A stretch of DNA of 64,000 nt from Ampelocalamus luodianensis (GCA_036346255.1 CM070633.1:4092001-4156000), one strand, 5' to 3'; positions 37,140 to 49,807 are shown, counted from the first letter of the stretch. Notes: generated by a model from the sequence alone, not told the origin. Translations and numbers: made by a program.

Positions 37140-37918
37140 TGTCGGTGTTTTAGAACCGATCTTATGAAAAGATTGTTTGATTCAAGGGATCTCCACAATT
37201 GATCACGCAGACATAGAAGACACGGAGATTTTTATACAGGTTCGGACCTTCTCCAGAGAGAATAACAACCATACTCCTGTGTGTAGTATATTGTATTGTG
37301 TATGCTTCTTACAATCAGTGGAAAAGACTTAGACTTATGCTGCTACTGATTGCCCTCTCAATTGCCCCTATTTCTCTATAACTGAGGTCTTTTTATAGTA
37401 CGTGAAGAGATAGTCGTTACAGGTCAAGATGCACCCATTATTCCATAATAATGGTAGTAATCACCGGAGTAGTAACATCCCCACATCGTTTGTCGGTTAT
37501 CAATCAGAGATAATGGTGCATTACATACAGTTACTCCAGAACATAACTGCGTATATTAGCTGCTCAGATCCCGTAATCAATTGGGTCTGCAGGCAAGTAA
37601 ACCCAATTAACTATGAGGAAGTCGCAGGGCTGGTCGTAGAAGGACTTACGACCAGGGGATAGTCGTAGAAAAGCTTACGACTGGGTACTGGTCGTAGAAG
37701 GACTTATGACCAGAAGTGATTGTAGAAGAACTTACGATTACGTGGTAGTTGTAGAAAGACTTACGACTATGGGGATGGTCGTAGAAAAACTTACGACCAC
37801 TTGATTGGCTTCCCCCTTAAGACTATAAAGGGTATATTTAATAGCAGTGTGACGTCATATTTACCCATAATACTAATTACGGATAAATAGTAAAATAAGG
37901 ATTATTAAATCCTCATCA
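37140..37918 (+). mobile_element. Solo LTR, 779 bp
   Basis: Starts TGTCGGTGTTTTAG and ends CCTCATCA, flanked by ATAGG on both sides (37135-37139 and 37919-37923). The orientation is set by this TG start and by the TTTTTATAGT promoter-like motif near 37390. No internal element sequence adjoins it, so it is the product of LTR-LTR recombination. The family was not identified. Confidence 0.9.
37630..37800 (+). repeat. Array of six small hairpins inside the solo LTR
   Basis: Six units at a spacing of about 28-30 bases, each a palindrome with a GTCGTA-like left arm, a loop of about 8 bases and a TACGAC-like right arm: 37630-37655, 37660-37683, 37688-37713, 37716-37742, 37746-37769 and 37776-37799. 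Arm changes are paired or leave G-U wobbles, for example TAGTTGTA with TACGACTA. Confidence 0.85.
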
Positions 37919-38150
37919 ATAGGTTACAAACCTAATGAACTCAAATTGCACAATACTTGACACTGAAATTTTAACTAAAAATATATGCAAGTTGATATCT
38001 ACAAGGTAATTTCAGAGAGTATTTTGCTCTGCAGTCATATTAACTGAAGAAACAAAAAGAAGTTACAAACACAATGAACTAAAATTACAGATTAACATTG
38101 GAAATTTAATTAAAAACATGTGCAAGTTCATATATGCTAAGTTACTTCTT

Positions 38151-38477
38151 TCTTGTGTTGGGTAGTTAATAATGGGTCCAATTTGAAAACTCAACCTGTT
38201 GGGTGAGTTGGGCAGTCTACTCCTACTAACTCAGGCTGAACTAAAAACTTTGGAGCACAAGCAAATGCCAGGACAGTCTACAAATATAGAAGCCTTTTTT
38301 TTTTTTTTTTTGCTAAACTAGAAAAAATTATGTTAGGCTTTGAGAACCCAATTTTTTTTCTACATTAGCAAATAGACAGAGGCCACTGAATAAAAGATCA
38401 AAATAGCAAAAAGAGAGATCAATGAAGGAAATTTAGATACCACTGTGCTATAGGAACAAAAAAAATGCTAGTCACAT
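38151..38477. other. Unassigned AT-rich sequence with poly(T) run
   Basis: No gene or bounded repeat seen. A T-run of about 18 lies near 38297-38314. Confidence 0.4.
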
Positions 38478-38885
38478 CACTACTACAGAAAAGGTCTTCA
38501 CAGACGGTTCAAAAACGCAATCACAGACGGTTTCGTAAGCCGTCTAAATCTATGGGTCAGTGATGACACAAGTCATCACAGACGGTTTTTAAAACCGTCT
38601 GTGATGCATACTATCACAGACGGTTATTAACTCGTAAATGCTCGTGATAGTCGACTATCACGCAGCGGCTTGTGTATGAAATCGCCCGTGATAGTCGACT
38701 ATCACTGCATTTATTTGTATATGAAACCATCTGTGATAGATGATGCATCACAGACGGTTTGTAGATTAAACCGTCTGTGAGAGATGATGTTTCACAGATA
38801 GTTTTTAGATTAAACCGTTTGTGAGAGATGATGCATCACAGACGGTATGTCCTAAAGAACCGTCTGTGATATTCTTTTGTATTGA
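38478..38885 (-). mobile_element. CACTA element terminus with subterminal repeats
   Basis: CACTACTACAGAAAAGG at 38478 is a CACTA-type terminal repeat, preceded by CAT as a possible 3-bp target duplication. It is followed by repeated ATCACAGACGGTTT / AAACCGTCTGTGAT units in both orientations, the subterminal transposase-binding-type repeats of En/Spm elements. The opposite CACTA terminus was not found, so this is the 3' end of an incomplete element transcribed on the - strand. Confidence 0.85.
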
Positions 38886-39179
38886 CAAATCTATTTTCGT
38901 CATTGACTAGCCTCAGGAAATGCTAGTCATGCCCTCTGAAACAAGCTGAAACACAACAAGTTGTATATCCAATCCACATTCATTTCAGAAACAAGCACAT
39001 CCAATTCGCATTTATTTCAGAAAAAGCATATCCAATTAACAAATCAATTAACTAAAATTAACCATTCATGTACATTTACACACATGTACGTTAAGTTCAA
39101 TATCTTATCCCAATCAAGTTCAATCTACATTGTGGAACTTTTCATCTGGATTTATGACCTCACGGTTCAAGAATGACGC

Positions 39180-42070
39180 AAGCTGTCCTCGAATTTTTAT
39201 GAGCTGGCACTGTTCCAACACAGTTTCCATGATGGTCGCAACCTGTCTCTATGAAGATTAAATTCGTGCATATATAAATTGATAAGTATGAAATAATTAT
39301 TGCAAGATTGACAAACCTGAGGATCATTGGTTATCGCGGAACCGACGAGTAGTTCCATGTTGTGGCAAACATAGAATCCACAGAGGTTGCGGGATCACAC
39401 TTGCTGGTGGCACTGCAAAAATAGAATTGGTTAGTTCGAGAGGCATTACTATGAAGTGTTATATAGGATTAATGTGTACTAGGAATACCGGGAATTTTAG
39501 ATCGTGTCGCAGGGTCCCTCCCTTGCATATCCCTCCTTTTGCAAAGTATATCTTGAACGACCTACGTGATTCCAAAAACTTAGCCTTAACCATTGCAAAG
39601 GAAGGGAAGAATGTACAATAGAGTTATCTATGGAGGAAATGTGTTTACCCGTTGATTAATTGTCGGATAACTGTGAAGTTGTGTTTGGCCCTCTGTAGGG
39701 AATCTAGGTATATTACCAAATTTCGTTTTGGTATAAGTACAATTAGAATCTAGTGGAACCTACACAGGTATGTCGTCATGGTCATTAAACCTAAGTTCGT
39801 ATTGCTTATAAAGTACAAATCAACAAGTATAGCCACTAGTGCAGTACTTACTCCTAGTTGTAGGGCAAAAATATGAATTGCTTGTTGCGGTGAGCCAGCA
39901 ATGAGTCCGCCATGTAATGCTCGACGAATTTTGCATTCGCCTTGATGGTTTGCTCGGAGACCACGTGTGGATCGAGGAAACCTATCGGTGAATTCCTTAC
40001 TTCGGCTTCAGAAATCATGTACCTATATATATATATATACAAAAGCAAGGAGTTATATATAATATTTATCGGTATTACACGAACATTGACCGTGATTGTA
40101 CACACTTACAGTGTCCAGCATCGCATGAGTGAGACGTCGAGGGAGTCGAGGTTGAAGAGAGAGAACATGTTATCGAAGGTCACCGTGAAGACACAGTCTT
40201 GAGCCTCGTGGTTAAAATGATCCTTCTTGAACTTGACGGTGACACCTGAGCGTCGTTGTTCATCCGTCTTGTTGGCCTGTTCCATGTACCATGTGTGCAA
40301 TCTCGTGCAAGCCAATCCTAGGGTAGGGTTGTCTAACCTCTTGACCAACGGCTCGCCTAGCATGAATTTTCGAGCCAACGGCAAGAAGGGGATATCAGAA
40401 CAGAAGTCGACCGTCTTCGATTTGCCCTTGCTACCTCGCTTTGTAGAGGTCGACTTCACAAGAGTCGACCAAGCACGAGGTGTAGATGCATTTGATGCAC
40501 CGGGTCCTTGCCGCTTCGGTGCAGGTAGCTCCGGTACAGATACTTCTTGTGAAGTTGACACCGGTGCAGGTAGCTCTAGGTAGATGCCTCTCTTGGGCCA
40601 CTGGATGAATGCTCCAATGGCTTGCCCTAAAGTCACGACCACGTCGTTTACGGGCTTATCTAACTGGACAACCTTGAAATTGGCATAAACACCGTGTACA
40701 ATCACTTTTGTGAAACCCGACGCTATATTGACATCGTGCAGCAAGGCCCCGACACCAGACGGATACGCCTGGCCCCAAGCAGCATCCAGGGCAATGGAGC
40801 CACATCTCACTTGGAGCTTGCACTTCGTAGCCCCCTACATAAATACAAAATTAGCTACACCAACAGGCCTATCAATGGATCGAGCATTATAGGGATAATA
40901 ATTATTACCAGGATTTCATCAACAGGAAATATGTTATCGATTTCTATGTTATGGTTGGACGCGCAGCTACTCGGACGGTTGGGGGGGGGCTAGCTAGCAA
41001 AGTAGCAGCAGGGGCTTCGAACTGATTTGTGAGGGATGCACGAATCTCCTCTCGTACGACATCCCGCATCTCTTATCTGAGGGATGCACGAATCTCCTCT
41101 CATAGCTGTGCTTCGCGCTCGGCTTTGGCTCTCTTCCTACTCCGGTACGTCTCGGAGTCATTTGAGAATCCTTTGTTCCAATCAACATAAAGACCAATGC
41201 CTCTCGTGCGACCCGGATGCTCCTTGTTTCTCAGGGCCGCAGAGAGTATATCTCTCTCCCTGTCTGCCTGGAATGAGCCTTGGGAAGATCAAGTAATTAC
41301 AAACTAGGTAGTTCGATATCTTACCATGCGCCGGAACACTTCCTCGTCTACGGGGTTTGGAAAGGAGATGATCCCCGAAGACGCGGTAGATAACCTCGCC
41401 ATTAGCCACTGTTTGGAACGCTCATCAGTGATCCCGGCAAATGGCGGGGAGGGGTCCAACTGGCGTGCATGCTTGTTCTGAGCCCTCCATTGCGGGATTT
41501 TACCTGCATACCCAGCGGTGTCGAGTCTGTGGGGGGGTGCATGTTTTTTTCCTGGAGGGCCCTGTGCGCCTCACTTTCAATCCTAAAATCATTTATCGTC
41601 TTCTTCACAACAAAGTCTTCCCAATACTCCTCCACGAACGGATACTTTTGGAAGGGCGTCAAATCCTTCTCCACGTAATCCTTGATAAGCATGCTCTTGA
41701 AGTTCTTCCACGCTTTGCATGCCGCTAGCAATGCGTATCGTTGTACGGAGGCCTTGTGTTGTTCCGGTATCTGGAACGATTTAAAAATTTCGTCATCAGC
41801 ACAACTTTCATATTGTCATATTTGGTCAACTCCTTCCATGAATCAAAGGTGATCTTGACCCGTTCGCATGCAACTATTCCAACCATTGTCCGAAATGCGA
41901 CGACTGCTCGGCGAGGACTTAGAGGGGCCCCAGACACATCGACTCTCGTCGTGGTAAATCGGCCCTTGGGCATTTTTGATATTCCTCTTTCCTTGCGCTT
42001 GGATTTTCCAGAGGACGGCACATTAGACGCATGAGGCGATGATGACGGAGAATGGGTGGACGACATCTTT
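39180..42070 (-). pseudogene. CACTA (En/Spm) accessory ORF2 with Ulp1-like tail, broken
   Basis: A multi-exon CACTA gene on the - strand, starting near 42067 (MSSTHSPSS). The first block has MPKGRFTTTRVDV and REKVKITF-like sequence. After a frame change come QRYALLAACKAWKNFKSML and DFVVKKTINDF. After another change comes AGYAGKIPQWRAQNKHARQL, as in plant En/Spm-type ORF2 proteins. The exon 40834-40110 gives CKLQVRCGSIALDAAWGQ and FIQWPKRGIYLELP. Exons near 40020-39860 (IGFLDPHVVSEQ, FIFLPYN) and 39420-39320 (SRNLCGFYVCHNME) match the C48/Ulp1-like peptidase region found in such genes. Short tandem copies of GAGGAGATTCGTGCATCC lie at about 41030-41100. Frameshifts make it non-functional. Confidence 0.75.
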
Positions 42071-42389
42071 ACGAGAAATAGAGGTTCTGTCACGCATCAA
42101 TATATTATCATAAGATTCTCTATGTGTATGGGTATATACACCAATTAAATGACATAATTGACATATAAACATGTAAATCGTCTAAGTCATCCAACAATAC
42201 TTGATCTACTGACAGAATAACATGTATTATGAATTGGATCACAGAACCCAGAGGTTCAACCAATTAACCAAATACAAAAGGGTAATAAAATTGAAATGCT
42301 GTGATACTCATGAAGCATATGGCAATCAAAGCGAAGCAATTTGAGCAATGTGTGAGGGGAAGGGGCGTCGGGGTTGGCAACTTAGCATC

Positions 42390-42720
42390 TGTTACCTTTG
42401 GGCGTCGAGGGAAGGATGAGCAGGGAGCACCGGAGTAGCAGGGCGACGTCGAAGGGGAGGAGGGGCGCCGGTTTTGGGGAAGCGACGGCTCGTGCTCGGG
42501 GAGGAGGCAGTGGGCTCGGGGGAGGAGGCACACCGAGCTCGAGGAGGAGGCGGCGTCGAGGACGACAGCGACGAGCAAGGAGAGGAGGCAGTGGCTCGTG
42601 CTCGGGGAGGAGGTGGCATCGAGGTCGACGGCGACGGGCTCAGGGGAGGAGGGATGTTAGAGAAGCTTAATTGTTTGAGTGGGGGGCGCGGCAAACCGTA
42701 GAGTCTAAATATAAATAGGG
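42390..42720 (-). other. GC-rich 5' region of the CACTA ORF2 gene
   Basis: On the - strand a TATTTATATTT promoter-like motif (about 42706-42716) is followed by a C-rich leader ending at a GT donor near 42392 (GGTAACAG). The open frames in this stretch are proline/serine-rich and probably compositional. Confidence 0.4.
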
Positions 42721-42727
42721 TTGGACA

Positions 42728-42935
42728 TCCCAGACGGTTCCAATAAATAACCGTCTGTGATATCTGATGTATCACAGACGGTGTTTATATGAAACCATTT
42801 GTGATGTATCACATACGGTTTTTATATGGAACCGTATGTGATATCTGATGTATCACAAACGGTTTTTATATGGAACCGTTTGTGATGTATAATCACAGAC
42901 GGTTTGTCCTAAGGAACCGTCTGTGATATTCTTTT
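42728..42935 (-). repeat. Second set of CACTA subterminal repeats
   Basis: Repeats of CACAGACGGTTT / AACCGTCTGTGAT as at 38508-38880. The adjoining 42903-43050 is a direct copy of 38851-39010 (shared CCGTCTGTGATATTC, ATGCCCTCTGAAACAAG, AACAAGCACATCC). A second CACTA 3' region in the same orientation therefore abuts the 5' side of the ORF2 gene. Confidence 0.8.
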
Positions 42936-43167
42936 GTATTGTTTATTGGCTAGCTTCACGAAATGCTAGCCATGCCCTCTGAAACAAGAAGAAACACAAC
43001 AAGTACATGTATACATCTAATTCACATTCATTTCAAAAACAAGCACATCCATTTCACAAATTCAGATATGACACATTCTCATATACATAAATGCAAATTC
43101 ACATATGACACATTCTCATATGCATAAATGCAAATTCAGAACATATGACACATAAACATTTGATTCA

Positions 43168-43966
43168 TCATTCCACTTGCTTATCTCCTTTAAAAATTAG
43201 CTCTTCATGATGATCGATGCGTATGTAGCTAGTTTCGTCACGTCGTTCTTCCTCGACCCTTATGCCATTTCTGAAAGGAGGCAACTCATCAAATTGATTG
43301 TATTCTTCCTCGTCCACTACATTCTCAACTCCGACAATCCTCCTTTTTCCATGAAGAACTACGTGACACTTCTTATTTGTTTGGTCGGTTACATAAAAGA
43401 CTTGAACAACTTGGTTAGCGAGTACGAAGGGTTCGTCTTTATATCCGACACGTTCCAGGTCCACGGTCGTGACACCGTACCTGTCGACCTTCACCTGTGG
43501 GAGATGGACCCAACGACACCAAAACAGCGAGATCTTAAAAAGCACATAGTCGAGCTCCCAAATCTCCTCTATTGACCCATAGGAGGAGCTCCTCAACCCA
43601 TCGGTACTAAATGCATTTATGCGGACACCGCTGTTTTGTTTAGTGCTCTTTATATCCTGAGTCTGCGTATAGAATGTGTACCCATTTATGTCGTATCCTT
43701 GCCATGTCACAACTGTAAATGTTGTCCCTTTTGCCAACCATGTCAGCATATCACTTGTCGAGGTCCTAGCGAGTCGCTCCTTCAACCATTGGTTGAACCG
43801 ACTGTTGTGCTGTCTCGTGATCCAAACATCCGGCCGCTTTGAATTATGTTGCCGATTCTGTTGCCCAAGCACGTCCTTGTGCTGGTCGATATACGGGGAC
43901 ACTTCAGTCATGTGTTGCAAGACCGTGAAATGGTCTTGAGTATACGCTCTTATCTCTGGAGTGATT
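43168..43966 (-). pseudogene. CACTA TNP2-like transposase, C-terminal part
   Basis: Open - strand frame from 43966 down to a stop at 43168. It contains YTQDHFTVLQHMTEVSPYID, WLAKGTTFTVVTWQGYDING and GSIEEIWELDYVLFK. It also has VDLERVGYKDEPFVLANQ followed by QVFYV. These are the DUF4218/DUF4216-type C-terminal regions of En/Spm TNP2 transposases. The N-terminal transposase domain is absent: the frame is cut at 43966 where long-LTR copy 4 begins, and no continuation was found beyond it. The C-terminus looks complete. Confidence 0.85.
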
Positions 43967-44713
43967 TGTGAGACCCCGGGGTATTTAGCTCGTAATGCTT
44001 AGCCACCATTTGACTCTAACATTACCAACCAAATATCTTGTGCCTCGGGACAATGTATACTTCCCATAATTGCAGTATACACACCCTTTCGCAAAAACAT
44101 GCATCATTTCCATACAAGCTCCAAACAACCGAACTAAAGCTTTACAAGCAAAAGACATACATAAATAGCTATTACAAAAGAGAGGCCGACCAGTCAAGAA
44201 CAAGCTAAAGAGCTAAACGAACAGCGGAAGCAAAATGCCATCAGATGGCTATGAACAAGAGCCAATCGGTTTGCTATACACCCACACGGCAACCGACCGA
44301 GCCGCCAAGTTAGTCGTCCACACCGCAGCACATCTCACAAAAGTCGATCCCCTGGGGATCCACTTCCTACTCTGCAACAATTAAGCAATGCAAATGAGTA
44401 CAAAAATGTACTCGCAAGACTTACGAGTAACAAGCCTATATATAGCAACATGCAAGCTTAATCAAAGGAGAAGGCTCTAGGTTTTATTTTCAGCATAAAA
44501 CAATTTTCATTTGCAATAATACTAGATTGAAGGCAGATTTAGCAAATCTGTTTTTATTGTTCAAATAACAGCGAAGACAATAGATAATAACAATAAGACA
44601 ACCTGGAAGTGGCTAACCCAATAGCCACCACAACATAGCACGAATTCCCCATTCGTACCAACCAATTCAAGTTTTAATTAAAAGGTTATAGTCTAACTCT
44701 CGAAAGACCTCCC

Positions 44714-44786
44714 CAAGCGTGTCCATAACCAAGGACATGGCTATTCGAATAGATTTAACCCTGCAGGGGTGTATCAATGTACCCAC
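44714..44786 (-). other. Conserved palindrome block, copy 4
   Basis: On the - strand: GGGTACATTGATACACC, CCCTGCAGGG, then a CTATTCGAATAG palindrome (44741-44752) and GTCC...GGAC. Same order as in the sister copies. Confidence 0.6.
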
Positions 44787-47182
44787 ATGTTAGACCGCCT
44801 TTTGCCAAGCTATTTAGCACACTTCCTTTGGTATGCCGGCACGGCTAAGTCTGACGAGATGTTTCCAATATTATGCATTAACTATGAGTCGCCCGTATGG
44901 GAATAGACACCCCATACGTTGAACGGAGTCATCAGCCTTAGACAAGGACCGATGCTCATTGACCTTAGAGAAGGATGATGCTCCTCGGGGTGGAGAACTT
45001 TGCAGGGACTCCACCACCGTTCACCCAACACACACAACACAAGTTTCTTTTTAACACCACAAACACACAACACACCCATCCACCTACGACTCGGAGCTAA
45101 CACACGCCAAAGTACTAAGTCAAGAGGGGTTCCCAATACCCTCATGTGGTTAGTACGTAAAAATGCTTGGTTTAGAGTAACAAGATGTTCGATCCTTGTT
45201 GACTCGGGCATACCACCACACACCAGATAATCACACCATCATACCATTATGCCCAAGTCTAAAATATTTTTAGTTTTAGTTTTTTACTTTACAAATTAAC
45301 AAAGCACAACGTGCTGGACATAAGGTAATAATAAGATTTGTGTGATTAAGGTCATCGACTATAAGTCGGCAACCGCCCAATTCTACCGTTAGCTAAGCAT
45401 GACTAAGCATCATCAATTCGTCAACTACAAAGTGACAAGGGCTCATCCAAGAACCCTAAATCACAGCGAGATACACCTAGGCTTAGTAGTAGAGGATGAA
45501 CATTTACCTACAGATTATGCATCTAGAGAATCAACTAAATGAACGATAATTTAACAATAAAATAGAGCATGCATACATAGAGTTTGCAAACAAGATATTT
45601 GTAACATCCCAATTTTCAGAGCTTAAAAATCTTTTAATAGTTAGTAGGGAGAAAATTCACCAATTGGATTTATTTGAATTTAAATTCAAAAGCTTAATAT
45701 TGGACTTTACAATCAAAAATATTTAATATGAATGATCCCATGTTGAACAATAGCCAAAACTATTTTATTTGGGTTCTATGTGCTCAGATATATTTTCTAG
45801 ATTTTTCTAGAATTTTTCTGAGTTCATTTGCTATTTTCTTTTGCCTATTTGAATTTCTGGTATTTTCTAAATTAGAAAACCTATATAAAATCTCAGAAAA
45901 TCAATCGGGCCGAATTCCTTAACTCGGCCCATTCTCCTCCGCACGCCCGACCGCCACACCTAAGCTCGCCGTCAGGGCGCCGCCTGGCATGTGACATGCG
46001 GGCATCGCCGCTCTTGCCTCGCACGACGGTGGGCCGCTTCCTCTCCCTCGATCGGTGGACCGCCGAGGTCGCTGCCTCGCGCCGCTTCTTCCCGAGTCCG
46101 AGCTCGCGCCAGTCGCCATTGAGCTTCTAGAAGCCTCGTCCGACACCGGACTTTCTAACTAAAACCTCGGATTTCTTTGCCAAACTCTATCTCTAACCTT
46201 CCCGCTCGTATCTACTCTCAATCGGGATCGAAACTAACTCTATCCCCGCTGCGTTTTCAACCGAGAAATCCCCAATTTAGGATTCCTTATCCCGGCACCC
46301 CACCCCTATAAATAGCACCCGAAGCCAGACGGTCCTCATGAACCTAGAGCCGCCACCTCATCTCCTTTCGAGCCTTAGCGCCGCGCACTGGAGTTCTAGG
46401 GTTTTCGCCGCTATTCTTCGTTTCTTCGCCGCTTGCGCCGCCGCTGTCGCCGCGTCGCCACCGAGTGCACCGTCGTTCGGTGACGCCGTGGCTACCTCGT
46501 GAGTCCTCGCCGCCGCGAGAACATCACCGAGCCGCCGTCCGACAATACCGAAGCCCTCCGCCGCTCGAAGCTCGCTCGCCGGTCGCCACCGCCCTCCCGA
46601 TCACCCGAGTTGCATCGGTAGGTTCGCACAGCAAGGGCTACATGTTGGTACCACTCACCTCGCCGGCGAGCCGATCACCGACGACCATCGGGTCAGAGCG
46701 CCGTTGTCGGCATGGGCAACGTGGCCGTCCACATTGGTGCCAGCATCGGCATCGTGCAGGCGTGGCAGCCAGGTGTCGCCGGGTCAGCATCTCCATCAGC
46801 GCCGCGTGGCTTGGTCCACCGGTCCCTAGCCCTGAGGCTCGGTAGACCTAGTCTACCGTGAGCCGTGTCACTGACATGTGGGACCCACATGTTAGGCATT
46901 TTGTCACCCCGTCCGAACGTCACGACGCCAAGATCAAGAATATTCCGATTTTTCTTCGAGAAATAATTCGAGAAATTCTAGAAAATCCAAATTAGGGTTT
47001 CTTTTGGATTTCCAATCTTCCAAAGCTCGTAACTTTTGCATCCTAACTCCGATTGAGCCCATTAAAATTTCTAAATTTATCTAAATTCAAGATCTATTTA
47101 TCTGAGATTTTTATTTAATTTTTGGAGCTTGTTTTGCCTCTGTTATTTATTTGTTTTGTTTGTTTGTGTCTCGCTTATGCAG

Positions 47183-47258
47183 TAGACGTCGATTCGTTGG
47201 GAATTTTGTAGAAGAAGGAGCACCCCAAGATCAAGACCAGTACATAGACCTTTCCAAG
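47183..47258 (+). other. Exon-like block in copy 5
   Basis: Preceded by CTTATGCAG, ending CCAAG before GCAAGT, which matches the consensus of GC-AG introns. One frame is open and acidic toward its 3' half (VEEGAPQDQDQYIDLSK). Its length (76) breaks the phase seen in the sister copies. Confidence 0.4.
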
Positions 47259-48054
47259 GCAAGTCATACCTTTGATCATTTTGAACCCAGTTTTCAAATT
47301 TCTTTGTGTTAAATTATTGCATTCTACTTTAATTATTTATTTAAATGCTTTGGGCATAGTTATTATCCAAATTGTTATCACACCTTGGCCTTGTATGTCA
47401 TATTTCCTTATCACCCTAGATTGGTTTATTAGTTGGTAATATTGTAGCACCAACGTGGGTTGGTTAGATGCGAGTACAAATGCTTAGCCATGCTATGAGT
47501 CTCACATCTCATGTAGGTTGCAAATATTAATCATGACTAAGTGACTATGGAACTTTGTGTAAAACTATGTGCTATGTGTTGTTACTTCGTGATGGCATGT
47601 GTTGCACTAAACCAACTGGGTGGTAAAGGATTTAGACTGAGGCAAGTGGTGGAGACTGTGTGACATGGTGGTCTATGTGATGGGAATGATGATCTTTGTG
47701 ACTTAGTTAGAACATGGAAGTCTTGCCTTGGTCAATTAAGGACTTAACTTTGTGCGCCATTGAACTCGAGCCTTCTTGCACGCACCACATGCCCGGTATG
47801 GGACGGCCTAACTTAGTAAGTTATGGATTCTCGGCATTGATGTTCAAGTGGATAGGTTAGGTCAGGTGACAGGTGGAGGTGTGACTACTTGGTGGTTGCA
47901 TCGATCGATTCGCCTTCCCCGCCCAAAGAAGGTGTGTTATACCAATTCTATGTGAGCCGATATAGCGGTTTGTAAGCACACCGGGAACGCCAATATTTGA
48001 GATGAAGTTTTCGAATTTTGTTACGATTAGTGCTTGCTACACTAGTTGTATCTT

Positions 48055-48130
48055 GTGGGTAAAGTGTACAACCTCTCGCAGAGTGTTAAACAATCTATTC
48101 GAATAGCGCGTCATGGTCATGGACATGCTC
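48055..48130 (+). other. Conserved palindrome block, copy 5
   Basis: GGGTAAAGTGTACAACC, CTCTCGCAGAG, CTATTCGAATAG (48095-48106) and TCATGGTCATGGACATG. Here the second palindrome has CTC/GAG arms instead of CCC/GGG. Confidence 0.6.
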
Positions 48131-49807
48131 GGGATTTCACACGAGGGTAGTTTTCATAAAATGTTTGGGATGGGAGCTGTGTGACCTCAATCATATGGCT
48201 ATGTGAAATAATCTGTTTAGCTATGTGTCTTTGTGGAAACAACTGTTAAATTAATATTGTCTATTTGTTTTGAATTATGCTTTCAATCTATTATTGTATT
48301 CAATTGCAAATGTTGCTTTTATGCAAAAGAACCACAGAAGCCTTTTCTTTGGAATAAGCCTGCATCTATACATTGCATTCTGTGGTATGATTTGCGAGTA
48401 CGGTTGTGTACTCACGCTTGTTGTAAAACTTGCGCCCAAACTGTAAGAGGGAGTCTACGCCGCTTTCGAGGAGGAGTTCGTTGAAGGCCGATCGTTCGTT
48501 AAGGTCCGAAGTGAATTGGTGGGATCTACGCCGAGTTATTTCCGCTCATTCCGCTTATTTCTCTGTTAGCCTGCGTGGCTTAATAAGTGTAAACTCGACC
48601 ATAAGGTCAAAACCCTTATTTGTTGATCAAACTAATCGCTTACTTTATTTATCGCTTGTGTGGATCGATATTTACCTATGTTAACCTCGTGCACTAGCGT
48701 GATCCCGACTAGTACAAGATATACAGAGGGTTCCGAATAATAATCGGGTCCCGACAATATTAGATGTTGAAAGTAATGGGATCAATATGATCAAATGAAT
48801 GAACATCTGCTTGCCTTGCTGGAGATCACAATCTTGTTGCTGAGGATCACTCTCGTATTCAACGCACTCGTCGGAACCTAATGAAAGAAGCGGAAAAGAA
48901 TCGTTAAGAACGAAGAACACCGAAAAGACTCAAAAACCAACTTTAACAAAAATCTCTAAAATTTTCACAGAAGGTAGAGCAAGATTTTAAATGAATTTAG
49001 CAACAAGAATCAATCGATTTGTATTAAGCATGCAAAAGTTATAGCATAAATAATTTCAATCTGCTGAAAAATCCAATTTAATAGTTCTTTGTTACTGTTC
49101 ATAGCACAATTTTCCAGAAAGTTTGTGAACATGAAAATTTTATAGTAGATAGAGCATGACATCCTAAGAACAGCAAAATTTGGTTCATTTCATTTGGAGT
49201 TAAAATGAATTTCTTATGATTTTTCTAAGTGATGAAAGTAGCACAAAATTAATTTCAGAGGCAAAGACATAATTAAAACCTACTCTACACTAAAGCATAT
49301 TAACAGAGGAACCTAAAATTTTTTAGTTTGCTCAAATTGGAGTTACAGAGAATTACTTATGCATTTTATAAATTTAAAGGAATTTCTAGAGCAACAATTA
49401 ATGCAAAACAGGATAATATAACCTACACAACTTTTCTGTTACAGAACAAGGTTCAAACATATTTTTAAATTAAAGTTCAGTTAAACAAAGATTTAATAAA
49501 ATTTGAATCAGCCGAAAAGGAGTTAAAATGAATTAGTTATACAATTTAGAAGTTTAACACATTTTACAGTTTACAATTAAAAGACTCTCGGGTTTTTATC
49601 AAACTATCTCAAATAGAAAAGCTTGGGCCGTTGATCTGAAATCGCACGGCCCAAACTCACAGGAGCACAGCACACGAGAACACCCGCGCGAATCTCAATG
49701 GTTGGATTCAAATCGACGGTCCACAAGAGACTGGGACGAAAGAAACTCCGAACGTGCTGAGGAGGTCTAGACCGTTGGATCTAGATCTAACGGTCCAAAT
49801 CTACAAA

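Larger units (their letters stand above)
36998..38150. repeat. Three diverged tandem units split by a solo LTR
   Basis: Units of about 95-140 bases at about 36998-37139, 37924-38057 and 38058-38150 share GTTACA...GAACT...ATT.CA, CTTGACACTGA.ATTTTAA and TTTCAGAGAG segments. The solo LTR at 37140-37918 sits between the first and second unit, so the tandem array is older than the insertion. Confidence 0.65.
45600..48756 (+). mobile_element. Long solo LTR, copy 5 (3157 bp), nested in copy 4
   Basis: Starts TGTAACATCCC and ends GGGTCCCGACA, flanked by ATATT (45595-45599 and 48757-48761). It contains TATAAATA at 46307, a GC-rich leader, the exon-like block 47183-47258, the palindrome block 48055-48130 and a GAGTAC/GTACTC hairpin (48396-48413). 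No gag, pol, primer site or polypurine tract adjoins it, so it is a solo LTR of an element related to gypsy-type elements (inferred). Confidence 0.85.

Noticed and set aside
37630..37800. Possible CRISPR or tRNA-like cluster
   Set aside because: There are no unique spacers, and each unit is a simple palindrome inside an LTR with a 5-bp duplication. No cloverleaf can be drawn.
42398..42775. Pro/Ser-rich or Gly/Arg-rich proteins at the start of the CACTA ORF2 gene
   Set aside because: Both strands are open because of base composition. The stretch is better explained as a GC-rich leader exon.
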